Assembly (NCBI GenBank): GCA_029266015.1
Contig: JAJUFK010000001.1
Location: 1 to 53,608 of the forward strand
DNA length: 53,608 nucleotides
Direction: 5' to 3'
Source: Bacteroidota bacterium
Lineage (GTDB): Bacteria > Bacteroidota > Bacteroidia > Bacteroidales > UBA1715
Under the pieces are notes generated by a model. It ran no database searches and was not told where the DNA came from. It was given only the letters and a program-made list of their open reading frames with translations. The stretch's first letter is position 1. Every line of letters begins with the position of its first letter. The position numbers and the translations under genes are program-made. Positions 15,681 through 25,082 of this stretch are shown one piece after another.

Positions 15681-17543
15681 TTAAAAATAAACTCGTAACT
15701 CAACAGTACCTTCAAATCCTTTGTAAGTATAGAAAGTATTGTTTCTATCAGTATAATCGAACCAACGTCCACGCACATACAAATTGGCAGAATTTGATAA
15801 TTCTGCATCGAATCCCAAACCTAAACCGGTTCCTAATACATTTGTAGGATTTCCTTTAAGGTTTGGTCCATGTTTCATATATTGATTTCCTTTCATAGTT
15901 TCTAAACCAAAGTATCCTGCCAATGCAACTTTTGATAACACTTTGTAATATGATTCAAATTCATGATATTGAATTTGCATATATGCTTTGTCTGAAACCA
16001 CCGGATACAACGATAAATCTTGTTGCATGGTAGAAAGTGAACCTAAATAAAACAAATACAATGGTTTATTCAATATATTGACTTTATATTTTAAATTGCA
16101 TTCGAGTGTATTGAAATTTAATTTTTTCCATGATATATATGTTGGGTTAGTGGTATCAATTGAACTAGTTTCATAATATCCTCTATATGTTGTATTAAAA
16201 CTTTCGTTTTCACCCAAATTAGTTTGATACGCATACACACGGGCAAACATAATTCCATTGATTCGGTGGTTATAAGAAATAATATGCGTTAAATGTTCAA
16301 CTTCTTGCGATATACCATATGCCGCATTTATTTTTAATCCTTCTATATTTAGTTCTGTTCGCACATCAGCCCCTTTACGATTCCCATTTGTATAATCAAT
16401 ATCAGAAATTGTAGCACCTACAGGATTTCCGCTTCCTCCTTCACCATTATAATTTGCCGATGCATCACGCAAAAACGTATTGAAACCTGCATCTAAACTT
16501 ATAAACTTGGGTTTTATATAATAATAATGAAATGTAACAGGTGCCGAAAGTATGTTACTCTTTGACAACAGACTAAAATCCATAGCATAGGCCCAATGTT
16601 CTGACAAATCCGATGATTCAACAAATCTACATTCTCCAATTTCACCTGAAAATACCATATCATTTTGCCAAAATGAATATGCTCCATCTGTTGTTATTAC
16701 ATTGTATCCATAAGCTTTACCATTTACATCACTTGTATAAGCAAGAGTATTTAATGAATTAAACCCTATATAACTCATACCCATTTTTTTACGAATATTA
16801 CCTCCATATGTCATATTATAATTTTTACTCACATATGAAGTTTGACCGCCATTATTAGGTGTTTTGGCATATATAAGTTTTGATTCTAAATTATAAGGTA
16901 ATTTAGTAATGTCGGCAGTAAACCCTTGTAAAAATTTATTACCCCATGTAAAGTCTCGCGAAATAGTCCCTTGAGAATAATATGATTCATAATTTTGACC
17001 TGCTTGTTGAAATCCACCCCATGGGCTGCGTTCAAACATACTTTCACCTTTATTTTCGGTACTCCACAATGTAAGTTTTGACAATTTTGTAAATTGTGTT
17101 CCACCAAATTTTAAATATGCATTTGCTTGTTTTGTATGTATTTGTGCTTCTAAATTTACTCCTATTTCAACCCCCAATCTATCCGATGTAGCTGTGTTGT
17201 ATCCGGGGCCTCGCATACTTGGAGCCAAAAACATATCTGATTTGAAAAATGTATTTATCGTTGGTCGTCCGGAAAAATTCAATCGTAAAACACGCTGTTC
17301 TCCTCCTCCGTCACTGTTACTCAATATCATTTTTTCTTGAGCTTGATTGCCATCAAACAAACTATCAAATTGTCGATAGTAAATCAAACCATTGTATGAA
17401 CCATCTATAGTAAAACTACGAATTGGTTTTTTTCCTATATATATAGTATTGCCGTTTACATCGGTAGAATCTTGATGAATGTATTGAGCATATAAACTTT
17501 GTATACATACAACAAAAAAAACAAGAGGTACAATTCTTTGCAT
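15681..17543 (-). CDS. Outer-membrane beta-barrel protein, unassigned family (first gene of the block)
   Basis: 620 residues with a signal peptide (1-19, SLYA-Q) and a C-terminal phenylalanine (VELRVYF). The body is rich in aromatic, glycine and asparagine residues in alternating strands, as in barrels of 16 or more strands. No plug, TonB box or OmpA-like domain is visible. It is the first gene of the 9.7-17.5 kb minus-strand block, with an exact -7 box at 17616-17623. It probably belongs to the same broad type as the 566-residue protein downstream, though the two are not near-identical. I do not recognise the family. An outer-membrane protein of Cytophaga hutchinsonii (CHU_1277, from memory) is reported to be needed for cellulose use; homology to it is untested. 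Confidence 0.75.
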   Translation of the reverse strand: MQRIVPLVFFVVCIQSLYAQYIHQDSTDVNGNTIYIGKKPIRSFTIDGSYNGLIYYRQFDSLFDGNQAQEKMILSNSDGGGEQRVLRLNFSGRPTINTFFKSDMFLAPSMRGPGYNTATSDRLGVEIGVNLEAQIHTKQANAYLKFGGTQFTKLSKLTLWSTENKGESMFERSPWGGFQQAGQNYESYYSQGTISRDFTWGNKFLQGFTADITKLPYNLESKLIYAKTPNNGGQTSYVSKNYNMTYGGNIRKKMGMSYIGFNSLNTLAYTSDVNGKAYGYNVITTDGAYSFWQNDMVFSGEIGECRFVESSDLSEHWAYAMDFSLLSKSNILSAPVTFHYYYIKPKFISLDAGFNTFLRDASANYNGEGGSGNPVGATISDIDYTNGNRKGADVRTELNIEGLKINAAYGISQEVEHLTHIISYNHRINGIMFARVYAYQTNLGENESFNTTYRGYYETSSIDTTNPTYISWKKLNFNTLECNLKYKVNILNKPLYLFYLGSLSTMQQDLSLYPVVSDKAYMQIQYHEFESYYKVLSKVALAGYFGLETMKGNQYMKHGPNLKGNPTNVLGTGLGLGFDAELSNSANLYVRGRWFDYTDRNNTFYTYKGFEGTVELRVYF

Positions 17544-17615
17544 ATTAAATGTAAAATTTCAATATTTATTTAGTAATAAAAAAATCTCCAAGTATTCTCA
17601 AAACTAAAGATTATA

Positions 17616-17623
17616 CAAATATA
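17616..17623 (-). promoter_or_regulatory. -7 element of the barrel-lipoprotein-GH5 block
   Basis: Minus-strand TATATTTG fits TAnnTTTG exactly. It is about 72 bases upstream of the ATG at 17543, in the 199-base gap shared with the divergent GH2 gene. No clear -33 element. Confidence 0.4.
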
Positions 17624-17742
17624 TAAAACTATTTTTATAAAATACGTCATGTTATTGTATTTTTAACACAAACTTTTTGTATTATTGTATTCAATTTGGA
17701 GTTAATACGTTTTTGTAATCTTATTTAAAATAGTTTTAATTG

Positions 17743-20589
17743 ATGTTTTTTCGCAAACAGCTATTATCATTATGTGTTCTTGTAATATTAGGAATACATA
17801 CTGTAATGTTTTCACAAACAAGCCGTGAAACATATAATTTTAATCAAAATTGGAAATTTGCCTTGGGACACGCATGTGATGTACAAAAAGATTTTAATTT
17901 CAATACAGGTCATTTTTCATATTTAGCAAAAACCGGATATGGTGATGGGGCTGCTTCAGAAAAATTTGATGACAGAGCATGGAGAAATATTCAATTACCT
18001 CATGACTGGTGCATTTCATTGCCACTCAATGCGCGAGCAAGTAATAGCCATGGTAATCAAGCTATCGGAAAATATTTTCCCGAACATAGTATTGGTTGGT
18101 ACAGAAAACACTTTTTTATAGAAAAAGCCGATACAAATAAACGTATTCGAATAGAGTTTGAAGGAGTATATCGCAATTCAAAAGTTTTTGTAAATGGTTT
18201 TTTTGTAGGTGGAGAAGAAAGCGGATATGATAGTTTTGGCTTTGACATTACAGAATACCTCAATTTTGGTGATGTAAATGTAATAGCTGTTCGTGTAGAT
18301 GCAACTATGGAAGAAGGATGGTTTTACGAAGGAGCAGGTATATATAGAAATGTATGGCTGGTAAAAACAAATAAACTTCATATTGCAACAAATGGCACAT
18401 ACATACAATCAAACATTGAAAATAATAAGGCTGTCGTTACTATTCAAACACAGTTACAAAACGACTTGTTTACACCACAAGAATATTCAATTGAATATAT
18501 AATTACTGATGCCAAAGGTACTATTGTGAAGCAAATACAAGTACCAAACTACCAATTAGTTACAAATCTATCTCATACAACAGAAACTGTTATTAACATA
18601 GAAAATCCCATTATATGGTCAATTGAAAATCCATATCTATATAATCTTAAAACCAGAATATTACAAAATACCATCTGCATAGACGAAACAAATACTCGAT
18701 TTGGTATTAGAACCCTCTATTTTGATGCAAACAAAGGATTTTTCTTAAATGGGAAATCTGTTAAAATAAAAGGTGTATGTGTGCATCAAGATCATGCCGG
18801 CGTTGGAATTGCTATACCATATGAATTACAAAAATGGCGTATTCAACAACTCAAACAAATGGGAGTAAATGCAATAAGAACATCGCATAACCCACCAAGC
18901 CCTGATTTATTAAATATATGCGATGAAATGGGAATGTTGGTTATGGATGAATTACGATTAATGGGAGTAAACGAATATCACCTTAGTAAAATTACATCTT
19001 TACTTACCAGAGACAGAAACCATCCATCGGTATTTATTTGGAGCTTAGGTAATGAAGAATGGGCAATAGAAGGAAGTCAAAAAGGAGCAAAAATTATTGA
19101 AAAAATGCAGACATACGCAGCATTGTATGATACAACCCGTGCATTTACCGTTGCATCAAGTGGAGGTTGGGATACAGGTATTGGAACTACCGTTCAAATA
19201 ATGGGATATAATTATTTAAAACACGGCAATGTAGATGAACATCATAGTAAATTCCCATGGCAACCAAGTATAGGAACAGAAGAAAGCAATACCGTGAGAA
19301 CCCGCGGTATATATAAAACTATTGATTCAATTTGTTGGCTGGCTCCTACCAATTTATATGATGAAGGCATGGAAGGAGGTTGGAAATTTTATGACGAACG
19401 TGAATTTTTGGCAGGACTATTTTTTTGGACAGGATTTGACTACCATGGAGAACCAACTCCATATAACTGGCCAGCGGTAATTTCGCAATTTGGCATATTA
19501 GATTTATGCGGTTTTCCTAAAGACAATGCGTATTATCTTCATTCGTGGTGGAAACAAGAACCGGTAATTCACATTGAGAGCAATTGGAACCGTATTCCGG
19601 GCGAACAAATTGATTTAGTTGTATATAGCAATTGTGCTACTGTAGAATTACTTATAAATGGGCGAAGTTTAGGTAAAAAATCAATGCAAAAAAATGGTCA
19701 TATAGTGTGGCCTATTACTTTTGAACCGGGTGTTTTAACAGCACGAGGATATGGTTCACTGGTTATGCCGCAAACAGATTCTACAAAATTACTTATAACC
19801 AAAGAATTTAAAACTGCCGGCAAACCTGCCGCAATTCAAATAATTCCTCATAAAAAAACATTAAAACCTGATGGTCAAGATGTTGCAATATGTACTATTC
19901 AAATTGTTGATAACAAAGGAACTATTGTACCCAATGCAAATATAGATATTACATTTGAAATTACAGGAAATGCGGCATTTATAGGTGTTGGCAACGGCAA
20001 TCCATCAAGTCACGAAAAAGAAGTATTTCAGGATAACATAATAGTAAAACCAATTATGATTCATAAAGAATTACCGGTACAATCGCTCAGCAAACGCCCC
20101 GAAATTGCCGTAGGTTTTGATGATACAAAATGGAGAACAGCATATTCCGCAGAACCTTCAGATTGGAAAGAATATAGTGATACATTATTAGTTATGAGAG
20201 GATCTTTCATGCTTGATGCTATTACAAAAGATATGATAATTACACTATTTGCAAAAAATATTTTAAGCAACCAAGTAATATATATTAATGGAGCTATGAT
20301 TACTGCAAATGCAGAAAACACATATGTTTTACCTCACGCTATACTCAAACAAGGCACTAATGTATATGCTGTTGTTGGACAAAAATTAAAACGTCCCAAT
20401 CAATGGGAATACCCTAATCGTGACCCCGGATTGATTCAAATAGTAACTCCGGTAAAACAATGGCAACGAAAAACATTTAATGGATTGGCTCAAATAATTG
20501 TACAATCTAAAACAACACCCGGGAAAACTACTATTAAAGCTCGAGCTCAAGGGTTGCCGGAAACAGAATTACAAATTGACATTAAATAA
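17743..20589 (+). CDS. GH2 glycosidase, probable beta-galactosidase, with a nested beta-sandwich domain
   Basis: I start at ATG 17743; the codon before it is TTG and gives no better signal. 948 residues with a signal peptide (about 1-24, ending MFS-Q). Order: jelly-roll sugar-binding domain (about 30-210), Ig-like domain (210-325), TIM barrel (325-620) and Ig-like C-terminal domains. The acid/base is Glu438 (WSLGNEEW) and the nucleophile is expected in the TEES pair at 513-514. KGVCVHQDHAGVG and RTSHNPPSPDL are standard LacZ-type motifs. A block of about 150 residues (756-906) interrupts the last Ig domain between NPSSHE and RKTFNGLAQ and looks like another jelly roll. Expected substrate: terminal beta-galactose, for example on xyloglucan side chains; beta-glucuronidase or other GH2 activities are not excluded. 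Divergent from the barrel block. Confidence 0.9.
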   Translation: MFFRKQLLSLCVLVILGIHTVMFSQTSRETYNFNQNWKFALGHACDVQKDFNFNTGHFSYLAKTGYGDGAASEKFDDRAWRNIQLPHDWCISLPLNARASNSHGNQAIGKYFPEHSIGWYRKHFFIEKADTNKRIRIEFEGVYRNSKVFVNGFFVGGEESGYDSFGFDITEYLNFGDVNVIAVRVDATMEEGWFYEGAGIYRNVWLVKTNKLHIATNGTYIQSNIENNKAVVTIQTQLQNDLFTPQEYSIEYIITDAKGTIVKQIQVPNYQLVTNLSHTTETVINIENPIIWSIENPYLYNLKTRILQNTICIDETNTRFGIRTLYFDANKGFFLNGKSVKIKGVCVHQDHAGVGIAIPYELQKWRIQQLKQMGVNAIRTSHNPPSPDLLNICDEMGMLVMDELRLMGVNEYHLSKITSLLTRDRNHPSVFIWSLGNEEWAIEGSQKGAKIIEKMQTYAALYDTTRAFTVASSGGWDTGIGTTVQIMGYNYLKHGNVDEHHSKFPWQPSIGTEESNTVRTRGIYKTIDSICWLAPTNLYDEGMEGGWKFYDEREFLAGLFFWTGFDYHGEPTPYNWPAVISQFGILDLCGFPKDNAYYLHSWWKQEPVIHIESNWNRIPGEQIDLVVYSNCATVELLINGRSLGKKSMQKNGHIVWPITFEPGVLTARGYGSLVMPQTDSTKLLITKEFKTAGKPAAIQIIPHKKTLKPDGQDVAICTIQIVDNKGTIVPNANIDITFEITGNAAFIGVGNGNPSSHEKEVFQDNIIVKPIMIHKELPVQSLSKRPEIAVGFDDTKWRTAYSAEPSDWKEYSDTLLVMRGSFMLDAITKDMIITLFAKNILSNQVIYINGAMITANAENTYVLPHAILKQGTNVYAVVGQKLKRPNQWEYPNRDPGLIQIVTPVKQWQRKTFNGLAQIIVQSKTTPGKTTIKARAQGLPETELQIDIK

Positions 20590-20642
20590 TTGGATATGAA
20601 AAGTACTTGTGTTATACACATCAATAAAAAAATATTTTATTC

Positions 20643-20673
20643 TTGTAAAATACACTTTACTTTTCTATCTTTG
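20643..20673 (+). promoter_or_regulatory. Promoter of the GH31-xylose operon
   Basis: TTG (20643-20645), 20 bases, TATCTTTG (20666-20673): a textbook Bacteroidota -33/-7 pair, 26 bases before the GH31 ATG. It separates the GH2 gene from the following operon. Confidence 0.7.
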
Positions 20674-20699
20674 TGTAAAATTTACAATAACTAAACTGT

Positions 20700-23507
20700 A
20701 TGAAAAAATTATTCATTGTACTTTCCATTACAATATCATTAATTTCTTGCGTATCAAAAAATTACAAAAAAAATGATACAGGTGTTATTATAAAAATTGA
20801 TTCGGTTAATATACAATTACAAGTATATTCTGAAAATATAATACGTGTTACAGCAGCAGTAAACAAACTACCAAAAGATACAAGTTTAGTTGTAAAAACT
20901 CCAAAAAAGCATTTTACTGATTGGTCTGTAACTGAAAATAAAACACATGTAATAGTAAACACAAAATCGCTAAGTGCTTCGGTTAACAAAACTACCGGAG
21001 AAGTTGTTTTTACTGATACTAAAGGAGCAATTATATTGCAAGAAAAACAAGGTGGCGGAAAAACATTTATTCCCAAAACCTTTGAAGGAACAAACTATTA
21101 CAGTGTTATTCAATCATTTGAATCTCCCCTCGACGAAGCATTTTATGGACTTGGCGGACAACACCACGGGTACATGAATTATAAAGGAAAAGATGTAGAA
21201 ATTGCCCAACATAATTTAGTTGCAGCAATTCCATTTATATATTCTAATAAAAACTATGGAATATTATGGGATAATTCCTCTATTTCAAGATTTGGAGACC
21301 CACGTGAATATAGTCAAATTTCAAACTTAACATTTTTTGACAAACAAGGTAAACAAGGAGGACTGACAGCTACATATACCATTGATGGTAAAGTTGTAAA
21401 AACAACAACAGACAGTATAATAGATTTTAGATTTTTAGAAGAACCCGGTATAGAAAGTTTATCAAAAGAAATGAAAGATAAAGGAACTATAACATGGGAA
21501 GGTTCTCTATCATCAAGCATTGCCGGGTTACACAAATTCTTATTATATCATTCGAGCTATGTTAAACTTTGGATTGACGGCGAATTACTATTTGATAATT
21601 GGCGACAAAATTGGAATCCGTGGTCACGTCCATTTACTATATCTTTAGAACCGGGTAGTAAAAAAACTATAAAACTTGAATGGAAAATTGGTGGGGGCTT
21701 TTTAGGATTACAACACCTCAATCCATTATCGATTGAAGAACAAAACAGATTTACACTATCTGCCGAAGCAGCTCATGCTATAGATTATTATTTTATTTAT
21801 GGAACCTCTGCTGACCAAGTTATAGCAGGATATAGAACACTAACCGGAAAAGCAACTATAGTACCTAAATGGGCTATGGGTTTTTGGCAAAGCCGTGAAC
21901 GATATAAAACACAACAAGAAATAATAGATATTGTTCAAACATTTCGAAACAAACAAATACCTATAGACAATATTGTTCTTGATTGGCACTATTGGCCTAC
22001 CAACCAATGGGGTTCGCACAAATTTGACACAGCTGCATTCCCCAACCCTGAACTACTCTGTAAACAAGTACATGATTTGCATTGTAATATTATGATTTCG
22101 GTTTGGCCAAAATATTACGAAGGTATAGACAATTACAAAGCCATGAAAGAACAAGGCTTTTTGTATATGAACAATATTGAGAAAGGACGATTAGATTGGG
22201 TAGGACCCGGTTACAAAAATACCTATTACGACGCATTTAATCCGAAAGCTCGCGAAGCATTTTGGAATCAAATAAAACCTGCCATTTTTGATAAAGGGTT
22301 CGATGCATGGTGGCTCGATGCTACTGAACCCGATATGCATTCAAACATATCATACCATGCTCGCAAATTAAATATGCATCCTACTGCTGTAGGTACCGGA
22401 GAACAAATGTTCAATGCTTTTGCTTACGTTAATGCCAAAGGAGTTTATGAATCACAACGACAAGTTGCTCCTGATAAACGTGTCTTTATTCTTACCCGAT
22501 CTGCATACAGCGGCATTCAGAGCGTAGGCGCTGCTGTATGGAGTGGCGATATAGTAACTCGTTGGAGTGATTTAAAAGATCAAATATCGGTAGGAGTTAA
22601 TTTTTCACTGTCGGGTGCACCATTTTGGACTATGGATATTGGTGGTTTTTCTATTGAAGATAAATTCTACAAAACTACACCTGATATTTTAGAAGAATGG
22701 CGCGAAATTCAAACTCGCTGGTATCAATTCGGAGCATTTTGCCCACTATTTAGAGTACATGGGCAATTTCCATACAGAGAAATATTTAACATAGCTCCCG
22801 AATCACACAAAGCGTATCAATCTATGTTGTATTACAACAATCTACGATATATACTTATGCCATATATATACACTTTAGCAGCACAAACATATCATACCGA
22901 TTATACTATTATGCGTGGATTAATTATGGATTTTGCCCATGATTCTAAAGTTTGGAATATAAATGACCAATATATGTTTGGACCTTGGCTTCTTATAAAT
23001 CCTGTATATCAACCGGGTGCAACAAAACGCTCTGTATATTTACCCGCAGGACAAGGGTGGTATGATTTATATAGCGGAATTTTCTTTGATGGTGGACAAA
23101 CTATTTTAGCAAATGCTCCCTACGACCGTATGCCAATTTTTGTAAAAGAAGGTTCTATTATTCCTAGCGGACAACCTATGCAATATACCAATCAAATGCC
23201 TGACTCTATAATTACATTATTTGTTTACGGAGGCAAAGATGCAAGTTTTACACTGTATGCCGATGAAGCAACTAATTATAATTATGAAAAAGGATTGTTT
23301 AGTATGATACCTATTCACTACACCGAAGAAACTAAAACAATAACATTAGAAAAACGAATAGGAGAATTTGCAGGAATGTTGAAATCTCAAACATTTAAGA
23401 TAGTATATATTGACAAACAACAACCAAAAGCATTTGGAAATATAGAAACTATTTTGGAGGAAATTAAATATAAAGGAGAGAAAATTTCAATACAACTAAA
23501 AAAATAA
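20700..23507 (+). CDS. GH31 lipoprotein with PA14 insert in the N-terminal domain; probable alpha-xylosidase
   Basis: 935 residues. Lipoprotein signal with lipid Cys17 (SLISC); the residues after it are lysine-rich rather than acidic, so a periplasmic location is likely. An N-terminal beta-sandwich is split by a PA14-like insert (about 245-345, with WxGSL, LWIDGELLFDNW and a LEWKIGGG end). The TIM barrel follows: nucleophile Asp540 in WWLDATEPD and acid/base Asp617 in VWSGD. A DUF5110-type C-terminal beta domain closes the protein. This architecture is that of xyloglucan-oligosaccharide alpha-xylosidases such as CjXyl31A and BoGH31A (established knowledge). First gene of an operon with xylB and xylA, which would consume the xylose released. 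Alpha-glucosidase activity cannot be ruled out. Confidence 0.92.
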   Translation: MKKLFIVLSITISLISCVSKNYKKNDTGVIIKIDSVNIQLQVYSENIIRVTAAVNKLPKDTSLVVKTPKKHFTDWSVTENKTHVIVNTKSLSASVNKTTGEVVFTDTKGAIILQEKQGGGKTFIPKTFEGTNYYSVIQSFESPLDEAFYGLGGQHHGYMNYKGKDVEIAQHNLVAAIPFIYSNKNYGILWDNSSISRFGDPREYSQISNLTFFDKQGKQGGLTATYTIDGKVVKTTTDSIIDFRFLEEPGIESLSKEMKDKGTITWEGSLSSSIAGLHKFLLYHSSYVKLWIDGELLFDNWRQNWNPWSRPFTISLEPGSKKTIKLEWKIGGGFLGLQHLNPLSIEEQNRFTLSAEAAHAIDYYFIYGTSADQVIAGYRTLTGKATIVPKWAMGFWQSRERYKTQQEIIDIVQTFRNKQIPIDNIVLDWHYWPTNQWGSHKFDTAAFPNPELLCKQVHDLHCNIMISVWPKYYEGIDNYKAMKEQGFLYMNNIEKGRLDWVGPGYKNTYYDAFNPKAREAFWNQIKPAIFDKGFDAWWLDATEPDMHSNISYHARKLNMHPTAVGTGEQMFNAFAYVNAKGVYESQRQVAPDKRVFILTRSAYSGIQSVGAAVWSGDIVTRWSDLKDQISVGVNFSLSGAPFWTMDIGGFSIEDKFYKTTPDILEEWREIQTRWYQFGAFCPLFRVHGQFPYREIFNIAPESHKAYQSMLYYNNLRYILMPYIYTLAAQTYHTDYTIMRGLIMDFAHDSKVWNINDQYMFGPWLLINPVYQPGATKRSVYLPAGQGWYDLYSGIFFDGGQTILANAPYDRMPIFVKEGSIIPSGQPMQYTNQMPDSIITLFVYGGKDASFTLYADEATNYNYEKGLFSMIPIHYTEETKTITLEKRIGEFAGMLKSQTFKIVYIDKQQPKAFGNIETILEEIKYKGEKISIQLKK

Positions 23508-23550
23508 TTATTTAACTCAAAATTCAAAACTTAAAACTCATAATTCATAA

Positions 23551-25035
23551 ATGATTTTACTCGGATTTGATATAGGAAGTTCATCAGTAAAAGTTTCTCT
23601 CATAGACGGCGAAACCGGACAAAACAAAGCATCGGCATTTTATCCAAAACAAGAAATGCCAATTATAGCTGTAAAACAAGGATGGGCAGAACAAAACCCC
23701 GAAGATTGGTGGACTCATTTAAAAGCTGCATTACAAGAAGTTTTATCTATATCTGGCATACAAGTGTCTGACATTAAAGCAATTGGCATTTCATATCAAA
23801 TGCATGGGCTTGTGGTAGTTGATAAAAACCATACTGTATTACGCCCCTCAATAATATGGTGCGACAGCAGAGCTACCGGTATAGGTGCTCAAGCATTTAA
23901 TGAAATAGGCAGAGAACAATGTTTATCAACATTACTCAACACTCCGGGTAATTTTACTGCTTCTAAATTAAAATGGATACAACAAAATGAACCTGAAGTA
24001 TATGCAAAGATTCATAAAATTATATTACCAGGTGATTATATAGCTATGAAACTTACCGGTGAAATTACAACTACCATAAGTGGACTTTCGGAAGGAATGT
24101 TTTGGAATTTTGCCACAGCTACACCATCAGAAACACTTTTACAATATTACGGCTTTGACTCATCATTACTTCCCCAAATAGTTCCAACATTTGGCATACA
24201 AGGATATCTCAATAAACGAGCAGCTGAAGAATTAGGATTACACACAAACATAACTGTAAGTTATCGTGCTGGCGACCAACCTAATAATGCACTATCGCTT
24301 AATGTGTTAGAACCCGGAGAAATAGCTACTACAGCAGGAACTTCAGGGGTAGTGTATGGTGTAAGCGAACAAATTACCTATGACCCCCTTTCACGAGTAA
24401 ACACGTTTGCTCATGTAAATTATACACCAAATCATATTCGATTGGGTGTTTTACTTTGCATTAACGGAACAGGAATTTTAAACTCATGGATACGAAAATT
24501 AATAGGAAATATTCCCTACGAAACTATGAACGACATGGCTTCTAAAATAGCAATCGGAAGTGATGGTGTATCAATTATACCTTTTGGTAATGGTGCAGAA
24601 CGAGTTTTACAAGATACCAATGTTCAAGCTCATATACATAATATAAGTTTTACAACACATTCACAAGCTCACATAATACGAGCTGCTCAAGAAGGAATAG
24701 CTTTTTCATTTCAATACGGAATGGAAATAATGAAACAAATAGGTATACATCCAACAACAATAAAAGCAGGAAAAGCGAACATGTTTTTGAGCCCAATTTT
24801 TCGTGATACAATAGCAGGAATTTCGGGAGCAACTATAGAGCTATATAATACTGATGGTTCAATAGGTGCTGCACGTGGTGCCGGTATTGGATGCGGTTTG
24901 TATTCATCAACAAATGAAGCTTTCAACGGACTTACTAAATTAGAAGAAATCACACCCGATTTACAAAATAAAACAGCATATAGAGAGGCTTATGAACAGT
25001 GGAAAATACATGTGGAACAAATTTTAAATACATAA
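23551..25035 (+). CDS. xylB: Xylulokinase
   Basis: Phosphorylates D-xylulose to xylulose 5-phosphate, which enters the pentose phosphate pathway; cytoplasmic. 494 residues, normal for FGGY kinases. The N-terminal actin-like fold opens with LGFDIGSSSVKVSLID, the first phosphate motif. QGWAEQNPEDWW and SYQMHGLVVVD are characteristic of xylulokinases, and the C-terminal domain carries TAGTSGVVYG and GAARGAGIG. It follows the GH31 gene by 43 bases and precedes xylA by 47, a kinase-isomerase order common in Bacteroidota. No disruption. Confidence 0.95.
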   Translation: MILLGFDIGSSSVKVSLIDGETGQNKASAFYPKQEMPIIAVKQGWAEQNPEDWWTHLKAALQEVLSISGIQVSDIKAIGISYQMHGLVVVDKNHTVLRPSIIWCDSRATGIGAQAFNEIGREQCLSTLLNTPGNFTASKLKWIQQNEPEVYAKIHKIILPGDYIAMKLTGEITTTISGLSEGMFWNFATATPSETLLQYYGFDSSLLPQIVPTFGIQGYLNKRAAEELGLHTNITVSYRAGDQPNNALSLNVLEPGEIATTAGTSGVVYGVSEQITYDPLSRVNTFAHVNYTPNHIRLGVLLCINGTGILNSWIRKLIGNIPYETMNDMASKIAIGSDGVSIIPFGNGAERVLQDTNVQAHIHNISFTTHSQAHIIRAAQEGIAFSFQYGMEIMKQIGIHPTTIKAGKANMFLSPIFRDTIAGISGATIELYNTDGSIGAARGAGIGCGLYSSTNEAFNGLTKLEEITPDLQNKTAYREAYEQWKIHVEQILNT

Positions 25036-25082
25036 ACAACTTAGTTGTATATACAATACTAATAACTCAAAATTTATAAATC

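Noticed and set aside
13950..17543. Assigning the two barrels as SusC-like TonB-dependent transporters
   Set aside because: They are 566 and 620 residues, with no plug, TonB box or carboxypeptidase-like N-terminal domain; SusC proteins are about 1000 residues.
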